DNA of 64,000 nt from Paludibacteraceae bacterium (GTDB taxonomy: Bacteria; Bacteroidota; Bacteroidia; Bacteroidales; Paludibacteraceae). The notes beneath the pieces were generated by a model, which made no database searches, was not told where the DNA came from, and worked only from the letters and a program-made list of their open reading frames with translations. This document shows positions 35,914 to 45,105 of the stretch, piece after piece (position 1 is the first letter of the stretch; each line of letters begins with the position of its first letter). Both the position numbers and the translations under genes were made by a program. The stretch covers positions 103,604 to 167,603 of the forward strand of contig JAFZLC010000030.1 in assembly GCA_017551675.1 (NCBI GenBank), read 5' to 3'.

Positions 35914-36336
35914 TTATATAAATAGGGAACGAATAGCTAAAGCGTCGTTCTCATGTTTTTCCATTATCTCGCGTTCTCCAACTCCTTTGTCGTTGATGCC
36001 GCATAAGTGCAGTATGCCGTGAATGACTACACGGTAGAACTCTTCTTCGTAAGATGTGGAAAATTTTTCCGAGTTGCTTTTTACAGTATCTAGGCTGATA
36101 AATAAGTCACCACTGATAACTTTCCCTTCGGTGTAGTCAAATGTTATGATGTCTGTATAATAGTCATGTTTTAGATACTCTTTGTTTACTTCCAAGATCT
36201 TCTGATCATCGCAAAAAATGTATGTAATTTCTCCCAGTTTGTAGCCATGTCTACTAGCTACTTCTTTAATCCATGCATTCACCTTTCGTTTGGCGATTTT
36301 AGGCATCGGAATATTTTCTGACTGATAATATATCAT
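35914..36336 (-). CDS. ybeY: YbeY endoribonuclease, rRNA maturation factor
   Basis: 140-residue UPF0054 metalloprotein needed for 16S rRNA 3' end processing and ribosome quality control. It has ITFDY, GDLFISLDTV, and the metal site HGILHLCGINDKG (110-122), in which the third histidine of the usual HGxLHLxGxDH is replaced. From memory this GINDKG form is common in Bacteroidales, so it is probably a lineage variant rather than an inactive enzyme. Operon with the GH25 gene. Confidence 0.92.
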   Translation of the reverse strand: MIYYQSENIPMPKIAKRKVNAWIKEVASRHGYKLGEITYIFCDDQKILEVNKEYLKHDYYTDIITFDYTEGKVISGDLFISLDTVKSNSEKFSTSYEEEFYRVVIHGILHLCGINDKGVGEREIMEKHENDALAIRSLFI

Positions 36337-36407
36337 AGTGATCTAATTAGTGGGGGCAAAGTTAGTTTATTTTTCAATATCTATATGGTTTTTTGTCAAA
36401 GAATAAA

Positions 36408-36427
36408 GGTAAATTTAACGAACTACC
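36408..36427 (-). repeat. Dispersed hairpin copy H, upstream of ybeY
   Basis: Minus sense GGTAGTTCGTTAAATTTACC, a weaker relative of the GGTGRGTT..TATAAA..CACC hairpin, between folK and ybeY. Confidence 0.4.
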
Positions 36428-36428
36428 C

Positions 36429-36914
36429 TTAAATATTCTTATGAGCATTGTCTTCTAGCTCCTTTAGGAGTTGTGCAATGGTTTTATGCAGTGTAGGGTG
36501 AATAAATTCTGGTGCGATTTCAGCCAAGGGCTCCAACACAAATTTTCTCTTGTGTAAGAGTGGGTGAGGGAGAATAAGTGATTCTGTATTTAAGATGACA
36601 TCATCATATAGGAGGATATCAATATCGATGAGGCGATCTTCGTAGCCCTCTCCTGGGTGGTGGTAGGTTCTTCCCATTTCCCTCTCGATTGATTTGGCCA
36701 TTTTTAGGCAGGTCTCCGGTGTGCAGTCCGTCTCGACAAGAATAACAGCGTTTACAAAGGCATTGTCGGATTGAAATCCCCAAGGCTCAGTCTCGTATAA
36801 AGAGGAAAGCAGACGAATATCACCCATGATGGACCCAAGGATGATGGTCGCATTGGTGATGTTTTTCTTTTTCTCTCCGAGGTTAGATCCAAGTCCGATG
36901 TATACGTTTGCCAT
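36429..36914 (-). CDS. folK: HPPK, folate synthesis pyrophosphokinase
   Basis: 161-residue 2-amino-4-hydroxy-6-hydroxymethyldihydropteridine diphosphokinase, transferring pyrophosphate from ATP to the pterin in folate synthesis. Motifs: YIGLGSNLGEK (5-15), LYETEPWGF, and RLIDIDILLYDD (about 94-105), ending with LPHPLLHKRKFVLEPLAEIAP. It is the usual monofunctional length. Confidence 0.95.
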   Translation of the reverse strand: MANVYIGLGSNLGEKKKNITNATIILGSIMGDIRLLSSLYETEPWGFQSDNAFVNAVILVETDCTPETCLKMAKSIEREMGRTYHHPGEGYEDRLIDIDILLYDDVILNTESLILPHPLLHKRKFVLEPLAEIAPEFIHPTLHKTIAQLLKELEDNAHKNI

Positions 36915-36928
36915 GATGTTCAGTTAAG

Positions 36929-36958
36929 AAAAGGCGCACAGAGCTCCATGCGCCTTTT
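36929..36958 (-). terminator. purE terminator
   Basis: Stem AAAAGGCGCA / TGCGCCTTTT (36929-36938 with 36949-36958), ten-base loop, with T/A tracts on both sides. It lies between purE and folK. Confidence 0.75.
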
Positions 36959-36969
36959 TTTATAGATTA

Positions 36970-37476
36970 TTAGTTAGTTTTGAACTTATATTTCACCTCA
37001 GCCAATTCTGCATTAGCCTTTACAATCTTATCCTTCAAACCTGATTTGTATGCAGCCAATTTTTGTGCTAAAGTTTCATCTGATAATGCCATCATCTCAA
37101 CTGCGAGAATGGCTGCATTTTGCGCTCCATTCACACCAACAGTGGCAACTGGAATTCCAGGAGGCATCTGAATAATTGAGAGCATGGCATCCAATCCATC
37201 TAACATTCCTTTGATGGGAACACCAATAACTGGTAGGGTGGTACTTGCTGCAATCACCCCTGGTAGGGCTGCTGCCATTCCTGCTCCTGCGATGATCACT
37301 TTAATGCCTCTTGATTGTGCCCCTTTGGCAAATTCTTCTACTTCATTAGGGGTACGATGAGCTGAGAGTGCGTTCATTTCAAACGGAACTTCCATCTCCT
37401 CTAAAAATTTGGCAGCCTTCTCCATGATTGGTAAATCGGATGTGCTACCCATAATGATACTTACTAATGCTTTCAT
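36970..37476 (-). CDS. purE: N5-CAIR mutase (class I PurE)
   Basis: 168-residue purine synthesis enzyme converting N5-CAIR to CAIR. It has SIIMGSTSDLPIM (6-18), LSAHRTPNEV, AGAGMAAALPGVIAA, PVIGVPIKG and GLDAMLSIIQMPPGIPVATVG. purK is not adjacent. Transcription is likely from the -7 box at 37621-37629, giving a structured leader of about 140 bases. Confidence 0.96.
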   Translation of the reverse strand: MKALVSIIMGSTSDLPIMEKAAKFLEEMEVPFEMNALSAHRTPNEVEEFAKGAQSRGIKVIIAGAGMAAALPGVIAASTTLPVIGVPIKGMLDGLDAMLSIIQMPPGIPVATVGVNGAQNAAILAVEMMALSDETLAQKLAAYKSGLKDKIVKANAELAEVKYKFKTN

Positions 37477-37516
37477 TTCTTACTTCAGACTATTACGTCT
37501 CGCTTTAATAATTCTA

Positions 37517-37629
37517 GGTGTATAAATTCACCTTTTAAATAATAATTATGAGTTGTGGATTATAAACTTTTCGGGGCTTTCCGCACGAAATGAATTTTAG
37601 AACCCACCTTTATTTATAATGCAAAATTA
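37517..37629 (-). promoter_or_regulatory. purE promoter and structured leader with dispersed hairpins
   Basis: Minus-strand -7 box TAATTTTGC (complement of 37621-37629). The leader then carries GTGGGTT (complement of 37601-37607) pairing with AATCCAC (complement of 37555-37561, one wobble), enclosing a smaller hairpin, and further on GGTG/CACC at 37517-37532. No PurR-type operator or purine riboswitch core was recognised. Confidence 0.55.
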
Positions 37630-37736
37630 GTTATTTTTTTCTTGATTGCGGGCAGTGAATCGATTTTAACGCCTGTGTGCAACAAATATTTTATTTATTG
37701 CGACTATTTTTCATACAGAATAATGCAAATACTGAT

Positions 37737-37823
37737 ACGTTTGCGCTGTAATAAGAGTGAGTTTCTCTATAAAATTCACTTTTTAAAGTGTAAGAATTGT
37801 GGGTTGATGATTATAGAACCCAC
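37737..37823 (+). promoter_or_regulatory. Esterase promoter and leader with two dispersed hairpins
   Basis: -7 box TACGTTTGC at 37737-37745. The leader begins with AGTGAGTT/AATTCACT (stem around 37756-37780) and then has the perfect stem GTGGGTT/AACCCAC (37799-37805 with 37817-37823), ending 28 bases before the ATG at 37852. Confidence 0.6.
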
Positions 37824-37851
37824 CTAATGTAAAAACCATAAAATTTTATAT

Positions 37852-39432
37852 ATGAATAGAATTAGTTGTATTGTATTAGGTATTTTGGTGCATGTTTCAA
37901 CATGTATGGCAGATGACGCAACTGTAGCAAGAGGCCCGTATCAGGGTGTGATGGCGACAATTCCAGGTAAGATTGAGGCAGAGAATTTTGACGAAGGTGG
38001 TGAGGGCTATGCCTACCATGACGAAGAGGAAGAGAATCAGGGTGCTGGTGCTCGGTTGGATGAAGGTGTGGATGTGAAGAGTGAAGATGGAAGAACTTGC
38101 TTGGGATGGACAGTGAAGGGTGAGTGGTTGGAATACACAGTGGATGTGAAAGAGACATCTCAATATAAATATACGGTATTCGCTACAACAGATAATAATA
38201 ATGCGGCATTTCATTTTGAAGTGGATGGTGAGGCGATAACTAAAACAAAGGTAGTTGGTTCTACGGGCGACTGGAGTAGCTATAAGGAGGTGACGGGTGT
38301 GACGAAGGAGTTGACCGAAGGAAAACATGTCATACGATTGGTTATCGACGACTCTTTCTTTGATATAGACTGGTTTAGGTTTGAACCATACGTAGAGTTG
38401 AAGAAGATAAATCTATTCCAACAGGGGAAAGTGGTCTATGCCACCGATGAAATCTTAGATAGTATCGTCTTTAAATCGTCAGCTACATATGCCTATAAAG
38501 ATCAGCAGTTGTGCTATTCTACACAGAAACTGTTGGACAGTATTCGTTTTAATTTTAAAGATCCTTCAATAGGGGAGAATGGGTTGGTGACAGACGACTT
38601 CGTTTATGATCCCAACATGACTTACCGTGATATGAATTCGTATATGTCTGAGAGTCAGGGACCAAAAGGGCAAATCATAAAAGAGACTTATTCAGGAATC
38701 AATGGATCCAATACGTTGTATGTATACCTTCCTAATGGATATGATAAGAATAAGAAATACAATATCTTCTATTTGATGCATGGAGGTAGTGAAAATGAGG
38801 GAACGTTGTTTAGTAATGATATCAAGTTCCAGAATGTCCTTGATAATATGATTAATAAGGGGGATATTGAGCCAACTATTGTGGTGACACCTACCTTCAA
38901 TAAGTGTGAGGCAGCCACCTTCTGGAGAGAGTTCCGTGAGAGTGTGGTTCCATTTGTGGAGAGTAAGTATTCCACCTATGCAGAGAGTACTTCGTTAGAG
39001 GATTTGCAAACCTCTCGTATGCATCGTGCATACGGAGGATTTTCTATGGGTTCGCTATCCGTATGGAATGTTTTTGCTAATTGTTTGGATATTGTGGGGT
39101 ATTATATGCCACTAAGTGGAAACTATTGGTATGGCAACACAGGAGAAGATGCTGCAAGGGAATTGAATAATGTGGTTGAACGTTCAGGTTTGGAGGATAA
39201 TCAGTTCGCTATTTTCTGTGCTACTGGTACAAATGATATGGCATACAATAACATGAATCCACAGATGGAGGCTATGAAGAAGATGTCACACTTCCATTAT
39301 ACATCCGACTTCAACGAAGGTAATTTCTATTATCTTGTGGCTCAAGGGAAAGAACATTGGTGGGGACATGTAAAACATTACATCGCACAAGCACTTCCAT
39401 ATTTCTTCCATAAGGATTTTGTGAAAGAATAA
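37852..39432 (+). CDS. CBM6-CE1 secreted carbohydrate esterase
   Basis: Probable acetyl-xylan or feruloyl esterase, 526 residues. Signal peptide 1-20. A CBM6-type module at about 30-180 (GKIEAENFDEGGEG, WLEYTVDV, IDWFRFEPY). Residues 183-236 hold two short GKVVYATDEILDSIVF-like strand units, a motif also found near the start of other secreted proteins here. The alpha/beta-hydrolase CE1 domain runs from about 270 to 525 with nucleophile Ser398 in GGFSMGS, LMHGGSEN as the oxyanion region, and a late His in GKEHWWGHV. It removes acyl groups from hemicellulose, complementing the GH5/GH26 enzymes. Monocistronic, with a long structured leader. Confidence 0.88.
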   Translation: MNRISCIVLGILVHVSTCMADDATVARGPYQGVMATIPGKIEAENFDEGGEGYAYHDEEEENQGAGARLDEGVDVKSEDGRTCLGWTVKGEWLEYTVDVKETSQYKYTVFATTDNNNAAFHFEVDGEAITKTKVVGSTGDWSSYKEVTGVTKELTEGKHVIRLVIDDSFFDIDWFRFEPYVELKKINLFQQGKVVYATDEILDSIVFKSSATYAYKDQQLCYSTQKLLDSIRFNFKDPSIGENGLVTDDFVYDPNMTYRDMNSYMSESQGPKGQIIKETYSGINGSNTLYVYLPNGYDKNKKYNIFYLMHGGSENEGTLFSNDIKFQNVLDNMINKGDIEPTIVVTPTFNKCEAATFWREFRESVVPFVESKYSTYAESTSLEDLQTSRMHRAYGGFSMGSLSVWNVFANCLDIVGYYMPLSGNYWYGNTGEDAARELNNVVERSGLEDNQFAIFCATGTNDMAYNNMNPQMEAMKKMSHFHYTSDFNEGNFYYLVAQGKEHWWGHVKHYIAQALPYFFHKDFVKE

Positions 39433-39457
39433 AGTTGAAAATCTTTTATATATAATG

Positions 39458-39490
39458 GAACCCCGAAAGTTTGACCAACCTTCGGGGTTC
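39458..39490 (+). terminator. Terminator after the esterase gene
   Basis: Ten-base arms GAACCCCGAA / TTCGGGGTTC (39458-39467 with 39481-39490), followed by a T/C-rich tract. Confidence 0.7.
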
Positions 39491-39549
39491 TCGTCTTAAT
39501 TACCCTTATACATATTTCAGGATGGTTCTATTAATTCATTTATTTTTAC

Positions 39550-39558
39550 TACCTTTGC
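39550..39558 (+). promoter_or_regulatory. -7 box TACCTTTGC for prfC-trmD
   Basis: Exact TAnnTTTGC match 25 bases before the ATG at 39583, supporting that start. Confidence 0.65.
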
Positions 39559-39582
39559 ACCCGCTAAAATGTGTTATATTTT

Positions 39583-41163
39583 ATGGGCTTATCAGAAGAG
39601 ATTAAACGAAGAAGAACCTTCGCGATTATCAGTCACCCAGATGCGGGAAAGACTACATTGACAGAGAAATTATTGTTGTTTGGTGGTGCTATTCATATCG
39701 CTGGTGCCGTTAAATCAAACAAGATAAAAAAAACAGCTACATCCGACTGGATGGAGATTGAGAAGCAACGTGGTATCTCTGTTGCCACCTCCGTTATGGC
39801 GTTTGATTATAACGGATTCAAAATTAACATCTTGGATACTCCGGGTCACCAAGACTTCCAAGAGGATACCTTCCGTACTCTAACGGCTGTGGATAGTGTA
39901 ATCATCGTAGTCGATTGCGCAAAGGGTGTTGAGACGCAGACTCGTAAACTGATGAATGTCTGTCGTATGCGTAACACTCCGGTAATCGTTTTCGTTAACA
40001 AGATGGACCGTAATGGTAACAATGCCTTTGACTTGATGGATGAGTTGGAAAAAGAGCTGAACATTCGTGTTCGTCCTCTTTCATGGCCTATCAATCAGGG
40101 AGATAAGTTCAAAGGTGTATATAACATATATGAACAGAAACTGAATCTCTATACTCCAAGTAAACAGACTGTCACTGAGAATATTGAGTTTACGGATATT
40201 AATAGTCCGGAATTGGAAAAACATATCGGTGAAGAGGATGCTCAACAATTGAGAGATGATCTCGACCTGATCAATGGTGTTTACTCTGAATTGGATGTTA
40301 ATGAGTATCTGGCTGGTAATGTAGCTCCTGTCTTCTTTGGTAGTGCCTTGAATAATTTTGGTGTGAAGGAGTTGCTTGATTGTTTCTGCCAAATAGCTCC
40401 TAGTCCACAACCTACTCAGACGGTTGAACGTGAGGTGAGACCAGAAGAGGATACCTTCTCTGGCTTCGTCTTTAAAATTCATGCTAACATGGACCCTAAC
40501 CACCGTAGTTGTATCGCCTTCGTGAAAGTATGCTCTGGTAAGTTTGAGAGAAATGTGAATTACAAACATGTACGTCATAATAAAATGCTTAAGTTCTCTG
40601 CTCCTACTTGTTTTATGGCACAGAAGAAGGAGACGGTCGACGAGGCATGGCCAGGTGATATCGTGGGATTACCTGATTCGGGTGGAACATTCAAGATTGG
40701 TGATACTCTGACTTCTGGTGAAAACATTCATTTTAAAGGATTGCCAAGTTTCTCTCCTGAGATGTTCAAATACATCGAAAATGATGACCCTATGAAGGCT
40801 AAACAATTGGCAAAGGGTATCGAGCAGTTGATGGATGAAGGTGTTGCACAGGTCTTTACCAACCAGTTTAATGGTCGCAGAATCATCGGTACGGTAGGTC
40901 AATTGCAGTTTGAAGTGATTCAATATCGTCTGCTACACGAGTACAACGCTAAATGTCGTTGGGAACCTATCAACCTCTACAAAGCTTGTTGGATTGAGAG
41001 TGATGATCCTGAGGCATTGGAGAATTTCAAGAAACGTAAATATCAATATATGGCAAAGGACAAGGAGGATAGAGATGTCTTCTTGGCGGATTCCGGTTAT
41101 ATCCTTCAAATGGCACAAACGGATTTCCCTAAGATTCGTTTCCACTTCTCGTCTGAGTTTTAA
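39583..41163 (+). CDS. prfC: Peptide chain release factor 3
   Basis: 526-residue translational GTPase that recycles RF1/RF2 from the ribosome. The G1 loop is [14 protein letters not shown]3 is DTPGHQDF, G4 is NKMDR, with RF3-specific GAVKSNK and [10 protein letters not shown] in between. The C-terminal domains contain [15 protein letters not shown]. The ATG at 39583 ([11 protein letters not shown]) is preferred over the GTG at 39571, since family members start this way and the -7 box is close. trmD follows after 12 bases. Confidence 0.97.
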   Translation: MGLSEEIKRRRTFAIISHPDAGKTTLTEKLLLFGGAIHIAGAVKSNKIKKTATSDWMEIEKQRGISVATSVMAFDYNGFKINILDTPGHQDFQEDTFRTLTAVDSVIIVVDCAKGVETQTRKLMNVCRMRNTPVIVFVNKMDRNGNNAFDLMDELEKELNIRVRPLSWPINQGDKFKGVYNIYEQKLNLYTPSKQTVTENIEFTDINSPELEKHIGEEDAQQLRDDLDLINGVYSELDVNEYLAGNVAPVFFGSALNNFGVKELLDCFCQIAPSPQPTQTVEREVRPEEDTFSGFVFKIHANMDPNHRSCIAFVKVCSGKFERNVNYKHVRHNKMLKFSAPTCFMAQKKETVDEAWPGDIVGLPDSGGTFKIGDTLTSGENIHFKGLPSFSPEMFKYIENDDPMKAKQLAKGIEQLMDEGVAQVFTNQFNGRRIIGTVGQLQFEVIQYRLLHEYNAKCRWEPINLYKACWIESDDPEALENFKKRKYQYMAKDKEDRDVFLADSGYILQMAQTDFPKIRFHFSSEF

Positions 41164-41175
41164 GCATAGTAGATT

Positions 41176-41850
41176 ATGAGAATCGATATTTTATCTGCAG
41201 TCCCAGAATTGTTGGAGAGCCCTCTTAATCATTCTATTTTGAAAAGAGCGCAGGCGAAAGGATTGGCAGAGATTGTTGTCCACAATATCCGAGACTATAC
41301 GCTGGATAAGCATAAGAAGATTGATGATTATGCTTTCGGGTTTAGTTCCGGTATGGTCATGCAGATAGAACCTATCGATCGATTGATTTCTCATCTGAAG
41401 GAACAACGCACGTATGATGAGGTGATCTATACCTCTCCGGATGGCGAGATGTTCGATCAGAAAATGGCTAACTCCATGTCCCTCCTGAATAATGTGATTA
41501 TTCTATGCGGACATTACAAAGGCATTGATCATCGCATACGTGAGCATCTGATTACCAGAGAGATTTCCGTTGGTGATTTTGTGCTGACGGGTGGCGAACT
41601 GGCTGCTTGTATCATGACGGATGCCGTGGTGCGTCTCATCCCAGGGGCTATGAGCGACGAACAATCTGCTCTCTCTGATTGCTTTCAGGATGACTTGTTG
41701 GCTCCTCCTGTTTATTCCCGTCCTGCAGAATATAAGGGATGGAGAGTTCCTGATATCTTATTGTCTGGTAACGAGGCTAAAATCAAGGAGTGGGAGTATG
41801 AACAGGCGGTGGAACGAACGAAAAGATTGCGACCTGACTTGCTAAAATAA
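41176..41850 (+). CDS. trmD: tRNA (guanine-N1)-methyltransferase
   Basis: 224-residue SPOUT methylase making m1G37 in tRNA. It has [21 protein letters not shown], the knot region [13 protein letters not shown], and [15 protein letters not shown], then [22 protein letters not shown]. It shares an operon with prfC (12-base gap). The neighbouring genes differ from the proteobacterial rpsP-rimM-trmD order. Confidence 0.97.
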   Translation: MRIDILSAVPELLESPLNHSILKRAQAKGLAEIVVHNIRDYTLDKHKKIDDYAFGFSSGMVMQIEPIDRLISHLKEQRTYDEVIYTSPDGEMFDQKMANSMSLLNNVIILCGHYKGIDHRIREHLITREISVGDFVLTGGELAACIMTDAVVRLIPGAMSDEQSALSDCFQDDLLAPPVYSRPAEYKGWRVPDILLSGNEAKIKEWEYEQAVERTKRLRPDLLK

Positions 41851-41879
41851 ATTTGTGAATCCACCTTTATTTTTCATCT

Positions 41880-43589
41880 ATGGGAATGGTCAACAATAAA
41901 TATGCAGAGAGGATATTGACTGTATTCCTTTTCCTCGTTATCCTGCTTCCTTCGTTTTGTATCTCACTTTGGTGTGCTGATCTTGAAGGATTTATTGTAA
42001 AAAAGATGGGGTTCCTGCTGATCTCTATTGTTTGTGTACTTATTCCTTTACTATTCCTAAAAAAGAAACTCTATTTCATTCTCGAAGGTATCTTCAGCGT
42101 CCTGATTTCACCTATCGAACTCTCTAGTTTGTATCTCAATCATACCACGACCGACTTTATGATGATGGATACCATCCTGAACACCAACTGGACAGAGGCT
42201 ATGGAACTTCTCTCCTCCATATGGGTCTTCGCATTGGTGGTTGTCATCGTCTTTATCGCCTATTTTTTTATCACGTTCAAATTCATAAAAAATGAGGAAT
42301 TCTTTTCTAAAAAGCTGAAGAAAATCCTTCTAATATCGATTCCTGTTCTTCTTTTAATAGGCTCTGTTTATTACTTTATGTTGGCTCGCAAACTGATGAC
42401 GAGTGAGAACACAACCTTCAAGGATAACCTTATTGATATGAAGGACATGATGACAATCAAGTTCCGAAAGATATTTCCATTTGATGTTTACATTGCCACG
42501 GGTGATGTGATAGAAAGACGAATGGAGATTAAGAGAAGTCAGGAGAAGTTGAAGGATTTCTCATTTGGTCTGCCTAAGAAAGAGGATGAGGAAGAAGAGG
42601 TTTCTATCCTTGTGATAGGGGAGACAGCCCGTTGGTGGAATTTTGGTGTCAATGGATATGTGCGCAACACTACACCTGAATTGTCGCGACATAAGAATTT
42701 GATTTCCTATTCATATCTTGTAACGCAAGCCAATCTGACGAGTAATTCGGTTCCCATCATATTAAGTCGCGCCAATGCTCTTCATAGTGAGATAGCATAC
42801 TCTGAAAAATCCTTGTGCGAAGCGTTTGCTGAGGTGGGTTTCTCTACCTCATGGATCAGTGATCAGGAATTAAGCACCTATCAGGAACGTGTCATTGAAA
42901 CGTGTGATTTCAGTGCCACGACAAGTGATTCCAAGTTTGTCTATGATATGGACTTATTACCTTCATTGGATTCTTGTTTGAAAATGAAATCACCGAAGAA
43001 ATTCATCGTCATTCATACTCTGGGAAGTCATTTCAAGTATGGTCAACGTCATCCAGAGGAATATAAGATATACCAACCTTGTTATGAGAATGATATGGAT
43101 TACTTATCGATTAATCGGGATAATAAGCAGTTGATAATCAATTCGTATGATAATTCAATCCAATATACAGACCATTTTTTGGGAGCATTGATTCAACGAT
43201 TGGAACAGAGAGGGGGCGTATGGTCGCTTATCTTCCTTTCTGACCATGGTGAGAATTTGTTTGATGATGAGCATGATTTGATATTGCATGGTTCGTTGGT
43301 TGTGTCGGACTATGAGGCGCGCATACCGTTTTTTGTTGTATATTCCGATGAGTATGCAAGTCGTTATCCAGAGAAGGTTCAGAATATAGAGGCCAATAAA
43401 GATAAGTGTCTCACTTCTGAGGTGGTATTTCATTCAATGTTGGATATGGCAGATGTTCAATCGGATGTAATTGATACAACCCTGTCTATCAGTCGAATCT
43501 CTTTGACGAACATGGATTCAACCTATATTTTAAATGGTAATCGACAACCTATCTTGTTTGATTTCAGTCGGTTGAAAGGCCCCAAATGA
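41880..43589 (+). CDS. Phosphoethanolamine transferase, EptA-like
   Basis: 569-residue inner-membrane enzyme of the alkaline phosphatase/sulfatase fold, predicted to put phosphoethanolamine on lipid A or another envelope glycan. There are five transmembrane helices in residues 10-165. The periplasmic catalytic domain starts VSILVIGETARWWNFGVNGY with nucleophile Thr249. Later it has TLGSHFKYGQRHP and FLSDHGEN for metal ligands. It lies 30 bases after trmD, with a half-site of the dispersed hairpin (GAATCCACCTTTA) just before the ATG. The stop abuts the stop of the convergent peptidase gene (43589/43590) with no spacer. Confidence 0.88.
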   Translation: MGMVNNKYAERILTVFLFLVILLPSFCISLWCADLEGFIVKKMGFLLISIVCVLIPLLFLKKKLYFILEGIFSVLISPIELSSLYLNHTTTDFMMMDTILNTNWTEAMELLSSIWVFALVVVIVFIAYFFITFKFIKNEEFFSKKLKKILLISIPVLLLIGSVYYFMLARKLMTSENTTFKDNLIDMKDMMTIKFRKIFPFDVYIATGDVIERRMEIKRSQEKLKDFSFGLPKKEDEEEEVSILVIGETARWWNFGVNGYVRNTTPELSRHKNLISYSYLVTQANLTSNSVPIILSRANALHSEIAYSEKSLCEAFAEVGFSTSWISDQELSTYQERVIETCDFSATTSDSKFVYDMDLLPSLDSCLKMKSPKKFIVIHTLGSHFKYGQRHPEEYKIYQPCYENDMDYLSINRDNKQLIINSYDNSIQYTDHFLGALIQRLEQRGGVWSLIFLSDHGENLFDDEHDLILHGSLVVSDYEARIPFFVVYSDEYASRYPEKVQNIEANKDKCLTSEVVFHSMLDMADVQSDVIDTTLSISRISLTNMDSTYILNGNRQPILFDFSRLKGPK

Positions 43590-45035
43590 TTATTTCTTGA
43601 CACCGATAGGTTTATTATCGTTTATCACCAGATCGTTAAGGAGTGAGGACATTTGTTGTTTGAGTGTGCTGCGTTGACCTGTGAAGTTTGAAACCATTAA
43701 GCAGAACACATACCATTTATTATTATAAATGATGTAGCCCGCATAGTTTTGAACGCGTTCCATGCTACCACTCTTTATAAATGCTTTCCCTTCCAGTTTT
43801 GTACCTTTCATAAAGGAGGTGACCGTTCCGTTTCTACCGGCAGTAGGTAGGGTGGCGAGGAAAGGTTTGAAGTAGATGCTATCGTTGTACATATAAGAGA
43901 GTACGTCGACGATGTATTGTGGTGATAAAGCGTTTTTCATAGACATACCGGAGCCGTCCACTTGAAATACTTTATTGCTATCCAATCCCTTTGTTTTCCA
44001 GAATTTTCTGATGGTGTTGGCAGCTTCCCAATTGGTGCATGCAGTTGCACTATCCTTCTTTTTAGCGAGGATGGTGAAGATATTCTCAGCAAAGGGGTTG
44101 ATACTCTTATGGTTGGTGATTCGTTCGATATCCCTTAGTGGGGCAGAACGGTAGGTAAAGAATGTTTTTCTTACAGAATCAGGTTGGAACCATCTTGTAC
44201 TGGTGGCGGCAGAATCCACTTCGATACCATTTCGGATGAGTAGTCTTGTCAGTGAATCAGCAGCAAAGAGGGCAGGTTCGGCCAATTCAGTCTTTAAGAA
44301 TTGACAGATTCCAATGGGGAAGTTTCCTCTGACGATGGGTGTCCATGAGAAATCACTTTTGGTAAATCTCCATCCGGTAGGGATATCCTTTCGCTGAGTC
44401 AGTTCCAATTTAGGTTGAAACAGAGGAGTGTAGGGAGTCACCTTGCTCACGGAGAATCCGGTGGAGTCGGAGGTGATGACAAAACTAAGTAAGTTGTCCA
44501 TGATGGAGAGGGAAGAGGGCGTTGGAGAGTAAGAAGAACCTACATCTTCGACCAACCAATTAAAAGGAGCTCCATCTTCGCGAAAGAGAGAAGCATCACC
44601 TACGATGTGACCATTTATCTTTTTGATTCCCAATCCTTTGATAGTGTCTAGTACCGATGAGAAGAAACTATTTTTTACAGGATTGTAAGCCGATTCGAGA
44701 GTGGGGTCTCCACCACCACAGATATAAATGTTACCGATTAGAACAGAGTCTTCGATCTTACCGCTGTATTCAATTCTTGTACGGAATCTGAAGGTGTCGG
44801 TAAGCAATTGCATGGCTGTAGCCGTTGTGATAATTTTAGTAACAGAAGCAGGGTTTCGGCACACCATAGGTTGATAGGATGCGATTACTTTTCCTGACGT
44901 AATCTCTTTCATCATAAATCCCACGCTCGCTTGAGAAAGATTATCTGCATTGATAAAAGCCTCAAAGGCATTTGTTTGAGCAGAAATGAATTCGCAGTGG
45001 AGGATGATTAAGAATATGTATACTAAATTTCGCAT
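43590..45035 (-). CDS. dacB: D-Ala-D-Ala carboxypeptidase/endopeptidase, PBP4 type (S13)
   Basis: 481-residue periplasmic penicillin-binding protein trimming peptidoglycan cross-links. Signal peptide 1-19. SxxK is SVTK (Ser64, Lys67). The second motif is in DGSGMSMKNALSPQ (SxN), and the third is IKSGSM (KSG in place of KTG). The long inserted domain between SxxK and SxN is typical of S13 enzymes. It diverges from the beta-barrel gene at 45106; the two promoters lie within 30 bases of each other. The gene symbol is by family resemblance. Confidence 0.9.
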   Translation of the reverse strand: MRNLVYIFLIILHCEFISAQTNAFEAFINADNLSQASVGFMMKEITSGKVIASYQPMVCRNPASVTKIITTATAMQLLTDTFRFRTRIEYSGKIEDSVLIGNIYICGGGDPTLESAYNPVKNSFFSSVLDTIKGLGIKKINGHIVGDASLFREDGAPFNWLVEDVGSSYSPTPSSLSIMDNLLSFVITSDSTGFSVSKVTPYTPLFQPKLELTQRKDIPTGWRFTKSDFSWTPIVRGNFPIGICQFLKTELAEPALFAADSLTRLLIRNGIEVDSAATSTRWFQPDSVRKTFFTYRSAPLRDIERITNHKSINPFAENIFTILAKKKDSATACTNWEAANTIRKFWKTKGLDSNKVFQVDGSGMSMKNALSPQYIVDVLSYMYNDSIYFKPFLATLPTAGRNGTVTSFMKGTKLEGKAFIKSGSMERVQNYAGYIIYNNKWYVFCLMVSNFTGQRSTLKQQMSSLLNDLVINDNKPIGVKK

Positions 45036-45051
45036 TGTTTGACGTTTTGTC

Positions 45052-45082
45052 GCAAAATTACATAAAATTTATGTAAGTTTGC
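45052..45082. promoter_or_regulatory. Divergent promoter region
   Basis: Minus-strand -7 box TAATTTTGC (complement of 45052-45060) for the PBP4 gene, and plus-strand TAAGTTTGC (45074-45082) for the beta-barrel gene. Both match TAnnTTTGC exactly. Confidence 0.6.
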
Positions 45083-45105
45083 AGTGTTCATTTATAAAGA
45101 AAAAG

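Noticed and set aside
43530..43570. NRQPI in the phosphoethanolamine transferase as a fourth copy of the NRQ peptide
   Set aside because: The match stops after five residues and has no palindrome; probably chance.
45079..45105. TTG start for the beta-barrel gene
   Set aside because: It overlaps the -7 box TAAGTTTGC and breaks the signal peptide; ATG 45106 fits both.
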